From an uncultured Oscillospiraceae bacterium (GTDB taxonomy: Bacteria > Bacillota > Clostridia > Oscillospirales > Oscillospiraceae), in the NCBI GenBank assembly GCA_934573935.1, contig CAKTMO010000001.1, positions 151,598 to 215,597 on the forward strand: 64,000 nucleotides of DNA. Reading direction: 5' to 3'. Of this stretch, positions 7,812 to 15,626 are shown piece after piece; position 1 is the first letter of the stretch, and every line of letters starts with the position of its first letter. A program made the translations under genes and the position numbers. Under the pieces are notes generated by a model. That model was not told where the DNA came from. It worked only from the letters and a program-made list of their open reading frames with translations, and did not search any database.

Positions 7812-9149
7812 ATGGAAAAACGGTATACTCTGCCCGTAGCCATCGCGTTGGTGGTGGGCACCGTCATCGGTTCCGGCGTGTTCTTCAAGGCCGAAGCCGT
7901 TCTGACCAAGACCGGCGGCAATCTGTCTGTCGGTATTCTGGCGTTTATCATCATGGGTATCGTCATGATCATCAGCGCCTGCACCTTCGGCGCGGTGGCC
8001 CAGAGCCACGAGGGCGTTGAGGGTCTGGTGGGCTATGCTGCCGCCTCCTGCGGCAAGACCTACAGCTATTATGTGGGTTGGTTCATGGCCGTGATCTATT
8101 ACCCCTCTCTGGTGTCCGTGCTGAGCTGGCTGCCCGCCCGCTATTTCGGCGTGCTGATGGGCTGGGACGACGCCGTTGTGGGCGGCCGCACCATGATGCT
8201 GGCCGGTGTCTTCATGGTCGTCACCTATACCATGAACGCCCTGGCCCCCAAGTTGGCCGGTAAGTTCGCCATCGCCACCACCATTATCAAGCTGATCCCC
8301 CTGCTGCTGATGGCCGTCGTGGGCACCATCGTGGGCCTGGCCAACGGCATGACCGAGTTCAATTTCTCCAACGTCGTCACCGAGATGCCCTTTACCGAGG
8401 GCCTGTTCGGCGCCATCGTGTCCCTGGCCTTCGCCTTTGAGGGCTGGATCTGCGCCACCTCCATCGGCACCGAGCTGAAGGATTCCAAGAAGAATATGCC
8501 CCGCGCCCTGCTGATCGGCACTCTGATCGTCGCCGTCGTGTACGTGATCTACTACGTGGGTCTGGCCGGCGCTGTGGAGTCCGAGGTCATGATGGCCGGC
8601 GGCGAGGCCGGCGCCAAGATCGCTTTCCAGAATATCTTTGGTCAGGTGGGCGGCGCTGCCATCTTCGTGTTCGTGGTCATCTCCTGCTGGGGCACCTGCA
8701 ACGGCCTGACCATGGCTGTTACCCGCGGCATGTTCGACCTGGCCACTGAGAGCGACAGCCCCAAGCTGAAGATGTTCAAGAACGTGGATCCCAACACCAA
8801 CATGGCCAACAACTCCGCCGTGTTCGGTCTGCTGGTCAGCTCCCTGTGGCTGCTGTACTTCTACGGCGGCACCATCATGGGGGGCTTCGGTCCCTTCAAG
8901 TTCGACTCCTCCGAGCTGCCCATCATCACCCTGTACGCCATCTACATCCCCATCTACATCGCTCTGCTGAAGCGCAAGGATATCACCGGTTTCCAGGGTA
9001 ATGTGCTGCCCGTTCTGGCCATCCTGTGCTCCCTGTTCATGGTGTTCGCCGCCATCTACTCCCACCGGATGAACGTGGTCTACTATCTGATCGTGTTCGT
9101 GGTCATCGAGATCATCGGCTCCTTCTTCAGAGGCGGCAAGAAAGCGTAA
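7812..9149 (+). CDS. APC-family amino acid permease
   Basis: Secondary transporter of the amino acid-polyamine-organocation superfamily, 445 residues, with about 12 membrane segments. The start is ATG 7812 behind AAAGGAAA; an in-frame ATG at 7782 lacks a ribosome site. The first helix carries the diagnostic unwound motif GTVIGSGVF, followed by FKAEAV. Helix 6 carries FAFEGWICATSIGTELKDSK, typical of LAT/YfnA-like permeases. The substrate, probably an amino acid or small amine, cannot be fixed from sequence. It is monocistronic, with its own promoter and terminator. Confidence 0.92.
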   Translation: MEKRYTLPVAIALVVGTVIGSGVFFKAEAVLTKTGGNLSVGILAFIIMGIVMIISACTFGAVAQSHEGVEGLVGYAAASCGKTYSYYVGWFMAVIYYPSLVSVLSWLPARYFGVLMGWDDAVVGGRTMMLAGVFMVVTYTMNALAPKLAGKFAIATTIIKLIPLLLMAVVGTIVGLANGMTEFNFSNVVTEMPFTEGLFGAIVSLAFAFEGWICATSIGTELKDSKKNMPRALLIGTLIVAVVYVIYYVGLAGAVESEVMMAGGEAGAKIAFQNIFGQVGGAAIFVFVVISCWGTCNGLTMAVTRGMFDLATESDSPKLKMFKNVDPNTNMANNSAVFGLLVSSLWLLYFYGGTIMGGFGPFKFDSSELPIITLYAIYIPIYIALLKRKDITGFQGNVLPVLAILCSLFMVFAAIYSHRMNVVYYLIVFVVIEIIGSFFRGGKKA

Positions 9150-9174
9150 CGGACGCTTCCTGACCCCATAAACC

Positions 9175-9211
9175 GAGCGGTCTGCGCGGGTTTCGCGCAG
9201 ACCGCTTTTTT
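9175..9211 (+). terminator. terminator of the APC permease gene
   Basis: Stem AGCGGTCTGCGCG (9176-9188) with its complement (9194-9206) and a run of six T. It faces the terminator of the convergent suf operon. Confidence 0.88.
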
Positions 9212-9214
9212 GCG

Positions 9215-9243
9215 CAAAAAGAGCGCTCCTGCGGGAGCGCTCT
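9215..9243 (-). terminator. terminator of the sufCB operon
   Basis: Stem AGAGCGCTCC (9220-9229 with 9234-9243, loop 4). On the minus strand it ends in TTTTT, about 32 nt past the sufB stop. Confidence 0.85.
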
Positions 9244-9274
9244 CTTCTCTTTCTCACTCTATGCGGGTCTTGTG

Positions 9275-10204
9275 TCAGGCCAGGAAACCCTTCAGGATGG
9301 TGTCCTCGGCCTGTTCTTCGGTCAGGCCCAGGGTCTCCAGCTTCAAGAGCTGGTCGCCGGCAATCTTGCCGATGGCGGCCTCGTGGATCAGCTGGGCCTC
9401 GGTGGAGTTGGCGGTGATGGCGGGGATGGACTGGATCTTGGCCTCCCCCATGATGATGGAGTCGCACTGGACATGGCCGAAGCATTTGGCGTTGCCCACC
9501 ATGACGGGGTGGAACACCTGCTGGGAGCGGTCCTGGGCCACGGAGCGGGAGATGACGCGGCCGCGGGCGTCGTCGCCGTTGAGGTGGATGTTCATATCGC
9601 TTTCGGCCATCTGGTCGCCGTGGGTCAGCAGGCGCTCGGTGACCACCACCTCGCTGCCGGCCTCACAGAAGAAATCGGTCTCCCGCTTGGTGGAGTCGAT
9701 GCCGCGGATCTGGATGGTATCCATCTGCATGGTGGAATTCTCGCCCAGGTAAACCACGGTCTTGGGGTTCATGATATTGCCGCCGGTCTGGCCGGCGTCC
9801 TTCTCGCCGTAGTGCTTTTCGATGTAGTGCACGCGGCTGTTTTTGCCGATATGGAAGGTATGGAGGCCGTCGTGGCGGCTCTCATTGCAGCCGGAGTTGT
9901 GGATACCGCAGCCTGCCACGATCTCCACGTCGCAGTCGTCGGGGACGTAGAAGTCGTTGAACACCAGCTCGCTGACGCCGGTTTTGCTGATGATGACGGG
10001 GATATAGCACTTCTCCCCTTTTGTGCCGGGCTTGAACTTCACGTCGATGCCGGACTTGCCGTCAGTACGGGGGGAGATGTCGATATGCTCGGTGGACTGG
10101 CGGGCTTCGCAGCCGGAGTCCTTGCGGATATTGAAGGCGCCCACCGGCTTGCCGGTCAGGTCGGCGATCTTTTCCAACAGCTTCGCGTCGATCTCTGTGA
10201 TCAC
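9275..10204 (-). CDS. SufB/SufD-family Fe-S cluster scaffold (short, SmsB-like)
   Basis: Beta-helix scaffold protein that, with SufC, assembles Fe-S clusters in the cytoplasm. It has 309 residues, against more than 420 for ordinary SufB or SufD. The C-terminal half is family-typical, with STEAQLIHEAAIGKIAGDQL containing the conserved His-Glu pair. The start ATG 10204 overlaps the sufC stop (ATGA), showing translational coupling. There is no separate SufB plus SufD pair, no cysteine desulfurase and no SufU or IscU nearby. This matches the two-gene SufBC-like minimal (SMS) systems known from anaerobes. Family assignment is firm; assignment to the SMS subtype is inferred from length and context. 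Confidence 0.9.
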   Translation of the reverse strand: MITEIDAKLLEKIADLTGKPVGAFNIRKDSGCEARQSTEHIDISPRTDGKSGIDVKFKPGTKGEKCYIPVIISKTGVSELVFNDFYVPDDCDVEIVAGCGIHNSGCNESRHDGLHTFHIGKNSRVHYIEKHYGEKDAGQTGGNIMNPKTVVYLGENSTMQMDTIQIRGIDSTKRETDFFCEAGSEVVVTERLLTHGDQMAESDMNIHLNGDDARGRVISRSVAQDRSQQVFHPVMVGNAKCFGHVQCDSIIMGEAKIQSIPAITANSTEAQLIHEAAIGKIAGDQLLKLETLGLTEEQAEDTILKGFLA

Positions 10205-10941
10205 AGGGACGCCTCCTTTCTCTCGATAACGGGGCAGCCGCCCAGGGTGTCAGCCAGGATCAGGGGGAATACCTCCTCCGTATTGCCGCGGTGGGCGATC
10301 TGGCCGTTGGCGATGACCACGATCTCGTCGGCCAGGCGGATGATCCGCTCCTGATGGGAGATGATGATCATGGTGGCCTTGCCCTCCTGATGGATCTGCT
10401 CGAAGGTCTCGGTAAGGCGGGCGAAGCTCCACAGGTCGATGCCTGCCTCCGGCTCGTCGAAGATCATCAGGTCGCTGTGGCGGGCCAGGATGGTGGCGAT
10501 CTCGATACGCTTCACCTCGCCGCCGGAGAGGGAGACGTCCACCTCGCGGTCCAGATAGTCGTTGGCGCACAGGCCCACCTTGGTGAGATAGGCGCAGCAG
10601 CGATCCTTGCTGAGCTTCTCCTCCCCCGCTGCCAGCAGCAGCAGGTCGTGGACGGTGATGCCCTTGAAGCGGGGCGGCTGCTGGAAGCCGTAGCTGATGC
10701 CCTTTTTGGCCCGCTCGGTGATAGACAATCCGGTGATATCCTCACCGTTATACAGAATCCGGCCGCCGGTGGGCTGCACCAGTCCCATGATGATCTTGGC
10801 CAGGGTGGTCTTGCCGCCGCCGTTGGGGCCGGTGAACACCACCAGGCGGTGGTCAGGGATGGTAATGGAGACATCCTTGATGATGTCCAGCTCGCCCTCC
10901 GGCGTGGAGACGCGATAGGAAATATGTTGCAATTCCAGCAT
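10201..10941 (-). CDS. sufC: SufC-type ATPase
   Basis: ABC-type ATPase, 246 residues, cytosolic rather than membrane-bound, which powers the SufB-like scaffold. Walker A is GPNGGGKTT (about residues 39-47), the Q-loop region is SYGFQQPPRFKGI, the signature is SLSGGEVKRIEI, Walker B is LMIFDEPEAGID and the switch His is in IISHQERI. EPEAGID is the SufC variant of the D-loop. The start is ATG 10941 behind AGGAGGAAGCTTCC. It is the first gene of the operon, transcribed from a promoter embedded in the 3' end of the Rrf2 gene. Confidence 0.93.
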   Translation of the reverse strand: MLELQHISYRVSTPEGELDIIKDVSITIPDHRLVVFTGPNGGGKTTLAKIIMGLVQPTGGRILYNGEDITGLSITERAKKGISYGFQQPPRFKGITVHDLLLLAAGEEKLSKDRCCAYLTKVGLCANDYLDREVDVSLSGGEVKRIEIATILARHSDLMIFDEPEAGIDLWSFARLTETFEQIHQEGKATMIIISHQERIIRLADEIVVIANGQIAHRGNTEEVFPLILADTLGGCPVIERKEASL

Positions 10942-11012
10942 GGAAGCTTCCTCCTCAAACGGAACCGGCGGGAATCCTCGTCCGCCGCAGTGTTTTGGGA
11001 CAAACCTGAACT

Positions 11013-11041
11013 ATTATATCAGAGGATATAACAAAAATCAA
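11013..11041 (-). promoter_or_regulatory. promoter of sufCB overlapping the Rrf2 stop codon
   Basis: Minus-strand TTGATT (11041-11036) and TATAAT (11018-11013), spacer 17 nt. The -35 box overlaps the TGA of the Rrf2 gene (11038-11040). The surrounding AT-rich sequence is a plausible Rrf2 binding region, but no operator was proven. Confidence 0.7.
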
Positions 11042-11460
11042 TTGATTTCGTCATTTTCCTCCATCATCAGCTGGGCCAGGGTGGCGTTGTCCAGATACTC
11101 CCGTATCACCTGATCCAACCCCTGCCACAGCGCGCGGGTGCGGCAGGCGTCCGCCATCCGGCAGGGGGCGGCCTCGTCCTCCACGCATTGCACGGGGGCC
11201 AGCGGGCCCTCGATGGCCCGCAGCAGCGGGCCGATGTGGTACGCCTCCGGCGGCTGGACAAGGCGGTAGCCGCCGCCCCGCCCGTGGGTGCCGTCCACAA
11301 AGCCCGCTTTGGACAGGGTGGTCATGATGCTCTCCAGATACTTCTGGCTGATGCCCTGGCGCTGGGCCACCGTCCGCAGGGGGATATAGCCCTCCTGCCG
11401 GTGCTCCGCCAGATCCACCATCACCCGCAGCGCATAGCGCCCCTTTGTTGAGATCATCAT
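11038..11460 (-). CDS. Rrf2-family transcriptional regulator (IscR-like)
   Basis: Winged-helix regulator of 140 residues. Residues 1-70 hold the Rrf2 fold, with MISTKGRYALRVM at the start and HGRGGGYRL as the wing. Cys92, Cys100 and Cys106 lie in the sensing loop (CVEDEAAPC then RMADAC), close to the three cluster-binding cysteines of IscR. It probably binds a Fe-S cluster and controls the sufCB operon starting immediately downstream. The start is placed at ATG 11460, with a second ATG at 11457; the ribosome site AGGTGG is weak. Spacing in the cysteine triad (7 and 5 residues) differs slightly from IscR (5 and 5). Confidence 0.92.
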   Translation of the reverse strand: MMISTKGRYALRVMVDLAEHRQEGYIPLRTVAQRQGISQKYLESIMTTLSKAGFVDGTHGRGGGYRLVQPPEAYHIGPLLRAIEGPLAPVQCVEDEAAPCRMADACRTRALWQGLDQVIREYLDNATLAQLMMEENDEIN

Positions 11461-11601
11461 ACCGATCCACCTGCCCTTTCCGCATTTTTCTCCATTATAG
11501 GCGGTTTTACCTACCGTGTCAATGGGTGGCGAAGGCGGCGCATATGGCATAGTATGGCACGGGGAGGCGTCCGTCATACATGGGCAGCTTGTCCATCAGG
11601 C

Positions 11602-11654
11602 CGACGGGGCGTCGAGGACGCCGCCCCCTACGGACATTCTATCGGCGGCCCGTC
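11602..11654. repeat. short hairpin repeat ending in CCCTACG...TTCTATCG
   Basis: A GC-rich hairpin (around GGCGTCGAGGACGCC) is followed by CCCTACGGACATTCTATCGG. The same tail occurs at 35.6 kb and in the composite repeats at 28.7 and 56.6 kb, so this is a solitary member of that family. Confidence 0.65.
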
Positions 11655-11686
11655 AACCATTCTTATCTGAGGAAAGGAGGTGTCCC

Positions 11687-11896
11687 ATGGACAACGAACT
11701 GTATGACTATCGCAAATTCGACCAGGTTTGGCGGCGGGTCAATCCGCAGGAGAATCCCTATCCGGAGGCCCGCGGCAGCACCGCGGCCCCTGCCGTCAGG
11801 AATGAGGCGGCTCCGCCCGTCTATCAGACGCTGCTGCGGGAGGAGCTGCGGCACATGCAGGAGGTGCTGCGGGTGCTGGAAAACGCTCTTGCATAG
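11687..11896 (+). CDS. small protein of unknown function (69 residues)
   Basis: Short soluble protein with a very strong ribosome site, GGAAAGGAGGTG, 7 nt before ATG 11687, which argues that it is translated. It begins MDNELYDYRKFDQVWRRV, continues NPQENPYPEA, then has an Ala/Pro-rich stretch and a C-terminal amphipathic helix (residues about 45-69) rich in Leu and Glu. From memory, the VWRRVxPxxNPYPE segment resembles the N-terminal leader of some clostridial ferritin-like proteins, but the four-helix domain is missing. It could be a truncated relative or an independent small protein. No membrane segment or signal peptide. Confidence 0.6.
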   Translation: MDNELYDYRKFDQVWRRVNPQENPYPEARGSTAAPAVRNEAAPPVYQTLLREELRHMQEVLRVLENALA

Positions 11897-11970
11897 CGGT
11901 GCGGCGTGTGATACAATAGGGCATCCAAATCCGGCGCGGAGACGCGCTATACACAAAGGAGATTGCCGCA

Positions 11971-12555
11971 ATGAAGGAAGTTATCCGTCGGGACGCCGCT
12001 CTGGCGGCATTGAAGGAGTACAACCACGAACCGTTTCACATCCTGCACGCGCTGACGGTGGAGGGCGTGATGCGCTGGTACGCCAACGAGCTGGGCTACG
12101 GCGAGGACGCGGATTTCTGGGCCACGGCAGGTCTGCTGCACGACATCGACTTTGAGATGTGGCCGGATCAGCACTGCCTGAAGGCCCCTGAGCTGCTGGA
12201 AAAGGCGGGCTGCGACGCCGACCTGATCCACGCCGTATGCTCTCACGGCTACGGGCTGGTGTGCGATGTGGAGCCCACCCACGAGATGGAGAAGGTGCTG
12301 TTTGCCGCCGACGAGCTGACGGGTCTGATCGGCGCCGCTGCCCGCATGCGCCCCAGCAAAAGTGTGATGGACATGGAGGTCAGCAGCCTGAAGAAGAAGT
12401 TCAAGGACAAGAAATTCGCCGCCGGCTGCTCCCGCGACGTGATCACCACCGGCGCGGAGCGTCTGGGCTGGACACTGGAGGAGCTGATGGAGAAGACCAT
12501 TCTGGCCATGCGCAGCTGCGAGGAGAGCGTCAACGCCGCCATGGCGGCTATGTGA
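11971..12555 (+). CDS. HD-domain protein
   Basis: Predicted metal-dependent phosphohydrolase of the HD superfamily, 194 residues, soluble. The start is ATG 11971 behind AAAGGAG. His25 in HILHALTVEG, the GLLHDIDFE core HD pair, and HGYG provide the metal-ligand pattern. A Lys-rich helix (SLKKKFKDKKF) lies near residue 140. HD proteins of this short stand-alone type have nucleotide substrates that are generally unassigned. TACAAT near 11911 may be its -10 box. It converges on the MATE pseudogene across a shared terminator. Confidence 0.85.
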   Translation: MKEVIRRDAALAALKEYNHEPFHILHALTVEGVMRWYANELGYGEDADFWATAGLLHDIDFEMWPDQHCLKAPELLEKAGCDADLIHAVCSHGYGLVCDVEPTHEMEKVLFAADELTGLIGAAARMRPSKSVMDMEVSSLKKKFKDKKFAAGCSRDVITTGAERLGWTLEELMEKTILAMRSCEESVNAAMAAM

Positions 12556-12590
12556 GCCGGTCAGGGATCGGGGATTTTCCGATTTGCATA

Positions 12591-12624
12591 AAAAGGCGCG
12601 CGGGCGTTGGCCCGCGCGCCTTTT
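12591..12624. terminator. bidirectional terminator between HD gene and MATE gene
   Basis: Perfect 14-bp stem AAAAGGCGCGCGGG (12591-12604) with its complement (12611-12624), with A/T tracts on both sides so it can act on both converging transcripts. Confidence 0.88.
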
Positions 12625-12627
12625 CCG

Positions 12628-13879
12628 TTATCCTGCCAGCCCACGGGTATAGCGCCGGAGGGCGGCGGCGGTATACAGCGCCGTCAGCAGCTCCGTGACC
12701 GGCATGGCGAACCACAGGGCGTCCGCGCTGACCAGCGCGGGGAGGACCAGGATCAAAACACCGCTGATGACAAGGCCCCGCGCCACGGACACGATGAAGG
12801 CCGCTTTGGGCTTCATAATGGCCTGGAAATAATAGGTTGAGAAGATATTGAAGGGCAGCAGCAGGAACGACAGAGCGTAGATGCGGATGATGGCGGGCGC
12901 CATATCCAGTATCTCCGGCGTGGGCGCCATGAAGATGCGGATATAGACATTGGGACACGCTATGCTGAGGGCCGTCCAGAACACGCCGAAGAACGCCGTC
13001 GTCCACAGGGCCAGACGCAGCGTTTCGCGGATGCGCCCTCCCTTTCCCGCGCCGAAGTTGGTGGAGATGATGGGCTGGGCCGCCTGTCCCACGCTGTAGG
13101 CACAGCACTGGACGAAGGTGCTGACCTGAATGATCGGGCCGTAGATGGCCAGTGCGTTTGCACCCAGGTACTGTATGATCTGGCGGTTGAACAGCACCGT
13201 TAGGATGCCCATTGCCACGTCGATAAAAAAGGTGGAGAAGCCGGTGACGGAGATCTCCCAAAGCTTTCTGAACAGTCTTTCCGGTTTTACCATGCGCAGC
13301 GTATTCCTGCGGCGGAGGAAATGGGTCAGCATCACCAGAAAGGAAATGCCGGAGCCGATGGCGGTGGCAAGCCCCGCGCCGTAGATGCCCATGTCGCAGG
13401 TAAACACGAAGAAGTAATCGCCGAACACGTTGAAAACACCGCCGGACAGCACGCCGAGGGTGGCAAGCCCTGGGTCGCCGTCATTCCGCAGAAAGGCCGC
13501 CAGCATCTGGTTAAAGAGGAACAGGGGGAAGACATATCGGATGGGCCGCATATATCGCTGCGCCAGCGTCAGCAGCGACGCATCCGCGCCGAAGAAGGTC
13601 AGGACCGGCTGTTCGAACCACATGATCCCTATCCACGCCAGAAGGGACAGGGCCACCGCGCCGATCACCGCCGCGGTAAAATACTGGTTTTCACTTCCGT
13701 CACGGCCTGCGCTGCCGCGTCTGGCGCTGAAGATCACGCTGCCGCCGATGCCCACCAGGAGGCCCAGGCTGTATATGATATTCCACACCGGCGCGACGAC
13801 GGCCAGCGCCGCCGAAGGCTGCCGCCAGATATTTGACGTAAATGGGCCTGATCCTGCCGTTCAAAAATCCATGTTTCAT
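12628..13879 (-). pseudogene. MATE-family efflux transporter with N-terminal deletion and frameshift
   Basis: Remnant or altered form of a multidrug and toxin extrusion transporter. Translation from ATG 13879 gives MKHGFLNGRIRPIYVKYLAA then AFGGA. At about 13813-13801 the sequence jumps to a different frame that continues ALAVVAPVWNIIYSLG. In this family about 25 residues with the first membrane helix normally lie between those two segments. The sequence GGCGGCGCTGGCC at the junction suggests a deletion that also shifted the frame. The rest (GTG 13788 to 12628) is intact for 386 residues with about 11 helices. If translated from the internal GTG, the protein lacks helix 1 and is probably inactive. 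Confidence 0.8.
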
Positions 13880-13893
13880 TCCTCCTTGTACGC

Positions 13894-13942
13894 AAAAAAG
13901 CCGGACAAGAAACAGACATCTCAGTCTGTCTCTTATCCGGCT
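13894..13942 (-). terminator. attenuator hairpin in the MATE leader
   Basis: Nearly perfect 19-bp stem (13899-13917 with 13924-13942, two GU/mismatch positions, loop 6) followed on the minus strand by six T (13899-13894). It lies between the promoter and the ribosome site AAGGAGG, so transcripts must read through it to express the exporter gene. Confidence 0.75.
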
Positions 13943-13984
13943 GTCGTTTCTCTGAACGACTCGCCCTCCGAGCGATCAAGCAGC

Positions 13985-14013
13985 ATGGTAGCACACCGGC
14001 GGCAAAATGTCAA
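13985..14013 (-). promoter_or_regulatory. promoter of the MATE gene
   Basis: Minus-strand TTGACA (14013-14008) and TACCAT (13990-13985), spacer 17 nt. Predicted start near 13978, so the leader before the attenuator is only about 35 nt and contains a small GTCGTT/AACGAC stem. Confidence 0.7.
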
Positions 14014-14027
14014 GAGCCGCCGCGATA

Positions 14028-14606
14028 TCATTCGAAGGTGATGGGGGTATGCTCGCAGATCTCGGCGATCTTGGCCTGGAGGCGCTTGAGATCCTCGAAG
14101 GTCTCCGGCTTTCTGCGGGGATCCCGCAGCAGGGCGGCGGGGTGAAACAGGGCCATCATCAGCGTGCCGTTGCGGTCAAAGAACTGGCCGTGCTCCTGGC
14201 TGATCTTGAAATCGGGCTTGATGAGCTCCATGGCGCTGATGCGGCCCAGGCACACGATGATCTTGGGGCGCATCAGCCGCACCTGCTCCCGCAGGTAGCC
14301 GCGGCAGGCGTCCTTTTCCGTATTCAGGGGGTCGCGGTTTTCCGGCGGGCGGCACTTGACGGAATTGGTGATGTACACATCCTTCCGGTGCAGGCCGATC
14401 ATGGCCAGCATATCGTCCAGCAGCTTGCCGCCCCGTCCCACGAAGGGCTCGCCCTGAATATCCTCGTTGGCGCCGGGGGCCTCGCCGATGAACAGCACCT
14501 CGGCATGGGGGTCGCCCACGCCGAACACCACCTGGGTGCAGGTCTGCCGCAGCTGGCAGGCGTGGCAGTTCAGGCAGTTCTCTCTCAACTCTTCCCAGGG
14601 GGTCAT
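14028..14606 (-). CDS. family 4 uracil-DNA glycosylase
   Basis: Base-excision repair enzyme that removes uracil from DNA, 192 residues. Motif 1 is GEAPGANED followed by GEPFVGRGG, and motif 2 is FHPAALLR. Four cysteines typical of the family's [4Fe-4S] cluster are visible: CLNCHAC at residues 11-17 and a pair in the NSVKCRPPENRDP...AC region. The start ATG 14606 overlaps the stop of the upstream hydrolase gene (ATGA), so the two are co-translated although functionally unrelated. The promoter for the downstream MATE gene begins right after its stop codon. Confidence 0.94.
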   Translation of the reverse strand: MTPWEELRENCLNCHACQLRQTCTQVVFGVGDPHAEVLFIGEAPGANEDIQGEPFVGRGGKLLDDMLAMIGLHRKDVYITNSVKCRPPENRDPLNTEKDACRGYLREQVRLMRPKIIVCLGRISAMELIKPDFKISQEHGQFFDRNGTLMMALFHPAALLRDPRRKPETFEDLKRLQAKIAEICEHTPITFE

Positions 14607-15538
14607 TTCAGCTTCGCCTCCATCCAGTTCCAGATATCCTGATACACCGCGGCGCGGCGTTCCTTCTCATTCAGCAGCTCATGGCGCAGGCCGGGGTACA
14701 GCTTCAGGGTGCAGTCCGCCACACCGGCGCGGCGGAACTCCTGATACGTCCGGCGCACACCGGCGCCCATGCCGCCCACGGGGTCGTCCTGTCCGGAGAT
14801 CAGCAGCACGGGGGTGGTCATATCCATGCGGTGCAGATTGGCGGGGCGCTGGTTGAAGCGGATGCCCCACAGCATCTCGTGAAACAGGCCCACGGTGGCG
14901 TCGTGGCCGCACATAGGGTCGGCGATATATTCGTCCACATTCTCCTCATCTGCCGACAGCCAGTCGTACTCGGTGCGGTTGGGCTTGAAGGTCTTATTAT
15001 AGGCGCCGAAGGCCAGGGCGGTGACGGCCGCGTTGGTGGACGCCGCGTCACGGCGGGCCAGCGTGCCCGCCAGCGCCAGACCGCCCGCCAGGGCGGCGGG
15101 GCTCTGCCAGCCGGTGCCCATGAGGACGGCGGCCTTCACCGTGCCAGGATAGCGGATGAGATAGGTGCGGCTGAGGAAGGAGCCCATGGAGTGGCCCATC
15201 AGCAGCAGCGGCAGCTGGGGATACCGCTCCTTCAGCTTCGTGTGCAGCACGTAGACATCGTCCACCGGCGTGTTCCAGGTATTGCCGTCGCCGAAATACA
15301 CGGGCGTGCCGCCCTCCGGCAGAGATCCGCCGTGACCCAGATGATCGTGACCCGCCACGATGACGCCGTGGTCGTTCAGGAAGCGGGCAAAGCCATCGTA
15401 GCGGCCGATATGCTCCGCCACGCCGTGGACGATCTGCAGCACCGCCACCGGCGTCACATCCTCCGGCACCCAGATCATGCCGTGAAGCCGCGTCCTTCCA
15501 TCGCTGGAAAGAAACGTGAAATCCGTCTTATTTGTCAT
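14603..15538 (-). CDS. alpha/beta hydrolase (monoacylglycerol lipase-like)
   Basis: Serine hydrolase of the Hydrolase_4/lysophospholipase type, 311 residues, without signal peptide. The nucleophile elbow is MGHSMGSFLSR, the oxyanion region is IVHGVAEHIGRYD, the acid is probably in LISGQDDPVGG, and the His is in YPGLRHELLNE. Typical substrates are monoacylglycerols or lysophospholipids, which would fit the neighbouring divergent glycerol kinase because glycerol is the product. That link is inferred. The start is ATG 15538 behind GGAGGGACGG. It shares a promoter region and palindrome with glpK. Confidence 0.88.
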   Translation of the reverse strand: MTNKTDFTFLSSDGRTRLHGMIWVPEDVTPVAVLQIVHGVAEHIGRYDGFARFLNDHGVIVAGHDHLGHGGSLPEGGTPVYFGDGNTWNTPVDDVYVLHTKLKERYPQLPLLLMGHSMGSFLSRTYLIRYPGTVKAAVLMGTGWQSPAALAGGLALAGTLARRDAASTNAAVTALAFGAYNKTFKPNRTEYDWLSADEENVDEYIADPMCGHDATVGLFHEMLWGIRFNQRPANLHRMDMTTPVLLISGQDDPVGGMGAGVRRTYQEFRRAGVADCTLKLYPGLRHELLNEKERRAAVYQDIWNWMEAKLK

Positions 15539-15567
15539 GGCAATTCCGTCCCTCCTGTGATATACTG

Positions 15568-15590
15568 ATGATGAGTATTATACTCATCAT
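15568..15590. promoter_or_regulatory. palindromic operator candidate between hydrolase and glpK
   Basis: Perfect inverted repeat ATGATGAGTA-TTA-TACTCATCAT. It covers a minus-strand TATAAT (15582-15577) and a plus-strand TATACT (15579-15584), so a dimeric regulator bound here could repress both divergent genes. The minus-strand -35 candidate is TTGTTT (15604-15599, spacer 16). Confidence 0.65.
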
Positions 15591-15626
15591 ACCACAGCAA
15601 ACAACTCTTGAAAAGGGGGATTTGTC

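Noticed and set aside
12628..13788. Calling the MATE gene intact from GTG 13788
   Set aside because: GTG 13788 has no ribosome site and omits helix 1, whereas ATG 13879 with AAGGAGG is the obvious original start but is in a different frame.
13933..13986. Possible 17-residue leader peptide (starting MLLDRSEGES) upstream of the MATE gene
   Set aside because: Its ATG overlaps the -10 box of the promoter, so the transcript starts downstream of it, and there is no ribosome site.
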